Below are positions 54,788 through 59,059 of a stretch of DNA of 59,059 nt, one piece after another. Source of the DNA: an uncultured Prevotellaceae bacterium (lineage in GTDB: Bacteria > Bacteroidota > Bacteroidia > Bacteroidales > Bacteroidaceae); NCBI GenBank assembly GCA_902800185.1, contig CADCDK010000013.1, forward strand, positions 1-59,059. Reading direction: 5' to 3'. The position numbers and the translations under genes are program-made. The notes below the pieces were generated by a model that ran no database searches, had not been told where the DNA came from, and worked only from the letters and a program-made list of their open reading frames with translations. Positions within the stretch are counted from its first letter, which is position 1. Every line of letters starts with the position of its first letter.

Positions 54788-55695
54788 TAGAACAGCTTGT
54801 TGGGGTAAACACCCTCGTCCACGAGTTTCTTGATGCGGGCAACCGTTGCGTCGCGGTCGGCGGCGTAGGTAACACCGAACCACTTTGATGTGGTGTCGAG
54901 CACTTCGACGGTGCTGGTACCTTCGTTGATGAGCTTGCTCACCATCAGCGGGATGAAGAACTCTGCCTTCAGGTTCTCGATGTTCTTCGGATCGCTCAGG
55001 AACTGTTTGAAGAACTCCTCAGAGTGAGCGAAGTAGTCGGGAGTGAAGCCCCACATGTTCATGGACACGGGTACGTTCTCGTCCAAGCCAATCCACTTGT
55101 CACCATCCTTGTAGCTGATGACGCCGTCAATACGCATGATCTCCGTGCGCTCCACAACCTCTACCAGATGGTGGTTGTTGTCGAACTCGCAGACACCGCG
55201 GGCTACGCTACCGTTCTCGGAAAGCGTGTTGCAGCAACGGAAGCCTACCATGGCATAAGTGTTCTTGGCACCTTCGGGCAGGTCGCTCAGGAACTTGCCA
55301 ATCTTCATGAAGGCATCACGGCCATAGAAGTCGTCGCAGTTGATCACGCAGAACGGCTCCTTGATGACATCCTTACCCATCATCACGGCGTGGTTCGTAC
55401 CCCACGGCTTCTGGCGTCCTTCGGGAACGGTGAAGCCCTCGGGCAGTGCGTCCAGGGCCTGGAAGCAGAGCTCGCAGGGAACCTGTCCCTCGTACTTGGC
55501 GAGAATCTGTGTGCGGAACTGCTCTTCGAAGTCCTTGCGGATAACCCAGACAATCTTGCCGAAGCCTGCCTGAATAGCGTCGTAGATACTGTAGTCCATG
55601 ATGGTTTCGCCGTTGGGTCCCAGACCGTCCAACTGCTTCAAACCTCCGTAGCGGCTACCCATGCCGGCAGCCAAAAGAAACAAAGTCGGTTTCAT
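54787..55695 (-). CDS. Sugar-phosphate nucleotidyltransferase-like protein
   Basis: A 302-residue NTP-transferase. It begins LFLLAAGMGSRYGGLKQLDGLGPNGETIMDYSIYDA, the signature nucleotide-binding loop with Lys for phosphate. FCVINCDDFYGRDA gives the metal-binding Asp and VSMNMWGF a later conserved motif. It likely makes an NDP-sugar, but the base and sugar cannot be read from sequence. It is followed without gap by nrnA. A -7 box TACCTTTG (minus) precedes it. Confidence 0.85.
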   Translation of the reverse strand: MKPTLFLLAAGMGSRYGGLKQLDGLGPNGETIMDYSIYDAIQAGFGKIVWVIRKDFEEQFRTQILAKYEGQVPCELCFQALDALPEGFTVPEGRQKPWGTNHAVMMGKDVIKEPFCVINCDDFYGRDAFMKIGKFLSDLPEGAKNTYAMVGFRCCNTLSENGSVARGVCEFDNNHHLVEVVERTEIMRIDGVISYKDGDKWIGLDENVPVSMNMWGFTPDYFAHSEEFFKQFLSDPKNIENLKAEFFIPLMVSKLINEGTSTVEVLDTTSKWFGVTYAADRDATVARIKKLVDEGVYPNKLF

Positions 55696-55743
55696 ACTTT
55701 TTATGTTTTTAATGTTACGATAAAAGATTTTCTTTCATTACCG

Positions 55744-55751
55744 CAAAGGTA
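55744..55751 (-). promoter_or_regulatory. -7 box of the nucleotidyltransferase-nrnA unit
   Basis: TACCTTTG on the minus strand, 48 nt before the start. No strong -33 box seen, so only the -7 is firm. Confidence 0.6.
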
Positions 55752-55825
55752 ATAAAAAAAGCCGAGAGGCTATCATTCCTCTCCACTCATTAATAATATT
55801 TAACTCAAAGTCCCGATGCTGCCTC

Positions 55826-55921
55826 TTAAACCCTTAAACCCTTGAACCCTTAAACTCTTAAACCCTTAAACTCTTAAACTCTTAAACCATTAAACTGTTA
55901 AGCCATTAAGCTCCTAAGCTC
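55826..55921. repeat. Octamer tandem array TTAAACCC
   Basis: Twelve contiguous 8-nt units from 55826, with variants ttaaaccc, ttaaactc, ttgaaccc, ttaaacca and ttaagctc. Looser copies continue to about 55995. It fills most of the gene-free stretch 55752-56185, in which nothing else was recognised. Confidence 0.85.
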
Positions 55922-56185
55922 TTACCTCCCCCTTAAACTTTTAATCCCTTAACTCCTTAAACTTTTAAACCATTAAACCCTTAAACTCTTAATTTCCATA
56001 ACTCTCTAACACCCAAACAAATAAAACGTTCCCTTCAAAGTGTATTCCAACCATAAAACAATTTGCTTTTTGTCAGAGATACACTCTGTATCTCTTACTA
56101 TTCAAATGATTGAGTTTATGTTATTGCTGCAAAGATATGCATTCTACGGCATACAACAAGCAAACACGGAAAAATAGCATGATTT

Positions 56186-56680
56186 TCATTGAGTATCTTG
56201 CGTTGTTATTAGAGGATGTGTCTTGCTTGGTTTACAAAAAATGCATAACGTAAAAATCTTGATTAAGCCATAAATAATAATCATGCAAGCAACCAACGGC
56301 ATCGAACTGAATAGTTCTTGAACGCCACCCAAGGCAAATGTAACAGAAATCTGCCACATCTTCCATACCAAGAAACCTAACAGGACATATTCGATTAATA
56401 TCCAGTAACCGGAAAATCCTGTGTCATGGAGTCTTCTTACTTTGGCAGTCGCTGTCATTAAATAGCATATGGCCTGAAGAAAAAGCCCAATGTTCAATAT
56501 AATGAAGCCAGCTTTCTCTGCCTGTTGATATGATGATAACAATAGATGTATCATTGTGTTTACAAAACAGACGAACAGATAATAGTACCAGAATGCTCGT
56601 CTTGACATATTGCCTTTTGTGGTAAAAACACCTTTGAAACCTTCAATAATATCTCCCATTGGATTCTTTCTATTTGTCAT
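56186..56680 (-). CDS. DUF805 membrane protein
   Basis: About 164 residues from ATG 56680. Four membrane segments are visible, with the DUF805 start (FKGVFTTKGNMSRRAFWYYYLF) and the conserved motif RRLHDTGFSGYW. The family is of unknown function, often linked to stress or phage resistance in other bacteria but without proof. The -7 box at 56718-56725 excludes the in-frame start at 56740, and 56680 is the first good start after it (56707 is possible). Confidence 0.8.
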   Translation of the reverse strand: MTNRKNPMGDIIEGFKGVFTTKGNMSRRAFWYYYLFVCFVNTMIHLLLSSYQQAEKAGFIILNIGLFLQAICYLMTATAKVRRLHDTGFSGYWILIEYVLLGFLVWKMWQISVTFALGGVQELFSSMPLVACMIIIYGLIKIFTLCIFCKPSKTHPLITTQDTQ

Positions 56681-56717
56681 AACTTCCGAAAACCGAATTA
56701 TACTCATAAGTATGCTG

Positions 56718-56725
56718 CAAAGATA
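56718..56725 (-). promoter_or_regulatory. -7 box of the DUF805 gene
   Basis: TATCTTTG on the minus strand, 38 nt before the ATG at 56680. The -33 region is not clear. Confidence 0.6.
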
Positions 56726-56873
56726 CACCAACAAAAGCAAACACGAAAAAATTTAGGGAAGAAAAAACTAATCAAAAACTAATCTCCCGGGGGGGCTTTG
56801 TTTATAGGTGTTCCTAATAATCAACAAGTTACGTTAATAAATGGCGTTATTAGAAGAAATGCTTTCAAGAATC

Positions 56874-56902
56874 TTGCCCCCAAAAAAATAGTTGTATCTT
56901 TG
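56874..56902 (+). promoter_or_regulatory. Promoter of the toxin-antitoxin remnant
   Basis: TTG (56874-56876), 18 nt, then TATCTTTG (56895-56902). It lies 63 nt before the antitoxin ATG at 56966, so the remnant may still be transcribed. Confidence 0.6.
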
Positions 56903-56965
56903 CATTGTGAAAGCATAACTCTCCGTTTGCTTTCTAACTCATATAGGAAATAAATAAAGAAGATT

Positions 56966-57228
56966 ATGGCAACATTGGATTACAGATTCCTGATGAGAGC
57001 CTTGTTCAGAAGGTGAAGCAGGCCTGCAAGATGATTGTGGGCGTGGCATCGGTAAAGGTACAAAAGCCAGCAGCAAAGAAGAATTACGACATCACCCAGA
57101 CCGCAGGCTATCGTGAGGCGATGGACGATGTAAAGAATGGCCGAGTGTATCATGCCGACAGCGTGGATGACATGTTCAAAGAGATACTCGGCGAGGAAGC
57201 AAAAATGGTCAGTGGGAGTGCCACATAG
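56966..57228 (+). pseudogene. Frameshifted antitoxin gene (DinJ/RelB-like)
   Basis: The ATG at 56966 reads MATLDYR and then goes out of frame and stops after 16 codons. The other frame continues as IPDESLVQKVKQ and the body VQKPAAKKNYDITQTAGYRE, ending DDVKNGRVYHADSVDDMFKEIL. Adding one A after position 56986 would join the two as one 80-odd residue antitoxin. Such proteins bind and neutralise a YafQ/RelE-type toxin and repress their own promoter. The tail after EILGEEAK (MVSGSAT) comes from a deletion joint with the toxin gene. The frameshift could also be a sequencing error. Confidence 0.75.
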
Positions 57229-57317
57229 AGCCTGACTGGCTGGTGACGTGGGAGCAAAACGACATGGAACTGACGCTACTCTTCCTGCAGACAGGCACGC
57301 ACTCAGACCTGTTCTAA
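57213..57317 (+). pseudogene. 3' remnant of a YafQ-family toxin gene
   Basis: Thirty-four codons and a TAA: WECHIEPDWLVTWEQND, then MELTLLFLQTGTHSDLF. This is the conserved C-terminal end of YafQ/RelE-type mRNA interferases, including the DWLVTWEQND and GTHSDLF ends. The N-terminal two thirds are missing, and the fragment overlaps the antitoxin frame directly, so an internal deletion removed most of the toxin. It cannot be active. Confidence 0.8.
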
Positions 57318-57564
57318 TAAAGAAGCTCTCCTTTCATTTCTTCACAAACTTTTTCCCACCACGGATATACACGAAGCCTGCGCGGCGGCTAACAGGTGTT
57401 GATTATCAGTGTATTACAGGGTTATTGCAAACTACTGGCGACTCTTTTGCGACACATTCTGCACGTTTTTACACGCTCATAGCAACGATAAACGTGTTTT
57501 TACGGCAGAAAAAATCTTTTTCTATGTCATATTCATATATTTTGATAAATTGGAATTTATAAAT

Positions 57565-58488
57565 CTATTTTATTTCGACTTGTTCAACTTTATATCTTGC
57601 GTCACGGAGCATCCGGATGACACCATCCGGGCCTGTCAGGTGGCCGGCTCCAAAAACAAAGAGCGTAGGCATCTCTTTCACGGCTTCGATAATGGTGGGC
57701 ATCCACTTCTTGTTGCGCTCGGCATAGATGGCAGGGTTCGCCTCGTTCTCTGGCTTTATGAAACGTTCAAAACCCTCGTAGTCGCCCACAGACCAATAGT
57801 CGCCCGCATTCTGCATTCCTTCAAAATATTTCAGTATTTTCTGTCTGTGTTCATCGAAGTTGTTAAGGAGCTCCATGAGCGTATCGACCTGCTCGTCGAT
57901 GGGCGTTATTGTCTCCTTGATTTTTTCCAGTTCTTCGGACGTTTTTTGTTGGTCGAGATTCCCGACTTTCCATCCGCGGGCCTTGGCCCTTTTCATACAG
58001 GCTACATCCATCATGTTGCCGTTTCGCATGGCAGGATACTTCTGTAAGGCCTCACTTTGAATCATTAGATTGAGAAATAATGTAAAAAATAAAGGCTGAT
58101 AGTGCTGGAGATTCTGTGCTGCTGAATCGGCCAGATTGATGTGGCACGACTCCTTCATCCTTTCTTGCAGGATAGTCATTCTCTCTTCACCCAAGACATC
58201 GGAGATGGTCTTGCCGTCGGGCAGTGTCATTAACTGTTGGCTTTCGGCTCGTCTGTCTTCTTTGTTTTGCGGGTCAGTAACGTCACTCTCCACGAACAAC
58301 TGCTGACATTGGCTCTCAGCTTCCAGAAAGGCGGGGATGCTGTCGAGCAGGTCGCCTGACATTACATGCAATGTGCCCAAGATGTACGAAGGATTTTCGA
58401 GCCCATTGCCGCTGATGCGGAATATGAACTGGGCATTAGCCGTTATTTCTGATATGAGAAACAGAATGATGATGATAATACGTTTCAT
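57565..58488 (-). CDS. TraB/GumN family protein
   Basis: A 307-residue protein with a signal peptide (IIIIILFLISEITANAQ). The TraB/GumN fold is shown by FRISGNGLENPSYILGTLHVMSG at the start and LFVFGAGHLTGPDGVIRMLRDARY at the end, with the conserved GTLH and GAGHL motifs. Distant relatives are metal-dependent proteases of the Tiki type; function in bacteria is not settled. It lies 29 nt after the Fic gene and may be co-transcribed. The 247 bp between it and the toxin remnant hold no recognisable gene. Confidence 0.85.
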   Translation of the reverse strand: MKRIIIIILFLISEITANAQFIFRISGNGLENPSYILGTLHVMSGDLLDSIPAFLEAESQCQQLFVESDVTDPQNKEDRRAESQQLMTLPDGKTISDVLGEERMTILQERMKESCHINLADSAAQNLQHYQPLFFTLFLNLMIQSEALQKYPAMRNGNMMDVACMKRAKARGWKVGNLDQQKTSEELEKIKETITPIDEQVDTLMELLNNFDEHRQKILKYFEGMQNAGDYWSVGDYEGFERFIKPENEANPAIYAERNKKWMPTIIEAVKEMPTLFVFGAGHLTGPDGVIRMLRDARYKVEQVEIK

Positions 58489-58517
58489 GTTAAATTTCGA
58501 TTTATCTGATTATTATG

Positions 58518-59059
58518 CTATTCTCTATTGCCAGCAACAATATACGAGCAGTATTTGCTGAGCAAATTGGACAATGGCAAATCACCTTTCTGGTAGCGTT
58601 CTGCATCGAGCCTGAGAATTCTCTCACAGATAGTTTTCTTTCCTTTATATAAAGCATTGAGATACGGAATGCCATTTTCTTCAGTGATGTTTATATCTGT
58701 GAAGAATTGCGTCAAGTCCTCAGCATCATAGATGATGGAGTAACTTGGACGTTTGGCTCCGGGAATGTCTTCTATCAGGATATTCTTATCCACAAGATCC
58801 TGTATGTCACGTATGGCCGTGTCCTTCGAGCACTTTGCCAATGTCGCCCAAGTCTTTGACGTAATCTTTGCTTCATATCCGTCAAGAAAGAGATTGAGCA
58901 TCTGAGTCTGACGCTCGGTCATTGGTACTGCCGATGCCTTCTGCCAGAAAAAGCTCTTGCTCAGGATTGTGGTGACGATGGTGTCAGCCTCGTCGAGTGC
59001 ATCCACCAATTTCTGCATGTACCACACCAACCACTCCGTTATATCGCCATTGCCATGCT
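58518..59059 (-). CDS. Fic family protein, C-terminal part (N-terminus beyond right edge)
   Basis: About 180 residues remain, beginning HGNGDITEWLVWYMQKLVDALDEAD. This end of the Fic domain lies after the HPFxxGNGR motif, which would be outside the window. A winged-helix part follows (MTERQTQMLNLFLDGYEAKITS, then CSKDTAIRDIQDLVDKNIL), as in the AMP-transferase Fic proteins with a C-terminal HTH. Whether the active motif is intact cannot be seen. Confidence 0.82.
   Translation of the reverse strand, partial: HGNGDITEWLVWYMQKLVDALDEADTIVTTILSKSFFWQKASAVPMTERQTQMLNLFLDGYEAKITSKTWATLAKCSKDTAIRDIQDLVDKNILIEDIPGAKRPSYSIIYDAEDLTQFFTDINITEENGIPYLNALYKGKKTICERILRLDAERYQKGDLPLSNLLSKYCSYIVAGNRE

Noticed and set aside
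56707-56740. Earlier starts for the DUF805 protein
   Set aside because: 56740 lies upstream of the -7 box and 56707 leaves almost no leader; the domain begins well after 56680.
57318-57564. Possible transposon end or attachment site between the toxin remnant and the TraB/GumN gene
   Set aside because: No inverted repeat pair, target duplication, transposase or integrase was found. The stretch (with words such as gttgattatcagtgtatta) has no supportable function.

Overview
The window looks like chromosomal DNA of a member of Bacteroidales, most likely Prevotella or a close relative. The evidence is a BspA-type surface protein, TamL/TamB, DUF5686, DUF2723 and DUF4827 family proteins, and repeated promoter boxes of the Bacteroidota type (TAnnTTTG, sometimes with an upstream TTTG about 20 nt away). 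Shine-Dalgarno sites are mostly weak, with one clear exception before the dipeptidyl peptidase gene. No tRNA, rRNA, CRISPR array or intact insertion sequence was recognised.

Layout. 1-3084 (minus): a BspA/GLUG/leucine-rich surface protein running off the left edge. 3085-3531: spacer with two tandem-repeat arrays. 3532-11857 (plus): tamB, the outer-membrane lipoprotein gene tamL, and a lipoprotein HAD phosphatase. 18622-11879 (minus): a tight four-gene unit with an NTP-transferase/ATP-grasp fusion, a CDP-alcohol phosphotransferase/HAD fusion, a DUF5686 outer-membrane protein and a LacI-type regulator. Its promoter faces that of 18798-26151 (plus), which holds serine acetyltransferase, RlmL-like methyltransferase, DPP4, PurD, an unknown membrane protein and a small DedA-like protein. 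26235-38152 (plus): a DUF2723 membrane glycosyltransferase, a polysaccharide deacetylase, a patatin with outer-membrane barrel, and a complete RND efflux set (adaptor, pump, TolC).

38218-48041: a compact Wzx/Wzy-type exopolysaccharide locus with Wza, Wzz, an unusual Wzz-Wzy fusion, a flippase and three glycosyltransferases, one of them inverted. Base composition drops sharply to AT-rich inside the fusion gene near 42660, which suggests an exchangeable serotype-like cassette. 48100-51035 (minus) holds a CotH/dockerin protein and a cohesin-like protein, flanked on the far side by a 3' remnant of a glycosyltransferase gene. From 51500 the composition returns to housekeeping type: GlmM, a DUF4827 lipoprotein, NrnA and a sugar nucleotidyltransferase (all minus), an octamer-repeat spacer, a DUF805 membrane protein, a decayed YafQ-type toxin-antitoxin module, a TraB/GumN protein and the C-terminal part of a Fic protein cut by the right edge.

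Most genes concern the cell envelope: outer-membrane assembly (TamB/TamL), lipid head groups (the CDP-alcohol unit, patatin), efflux, polysaccharide export and surface proteins. The strongest candidates for something undescribed are the CDP-alcohol operon, the Wzz-Wzy fusion, and the CotH-dockerin/cohesin pair.
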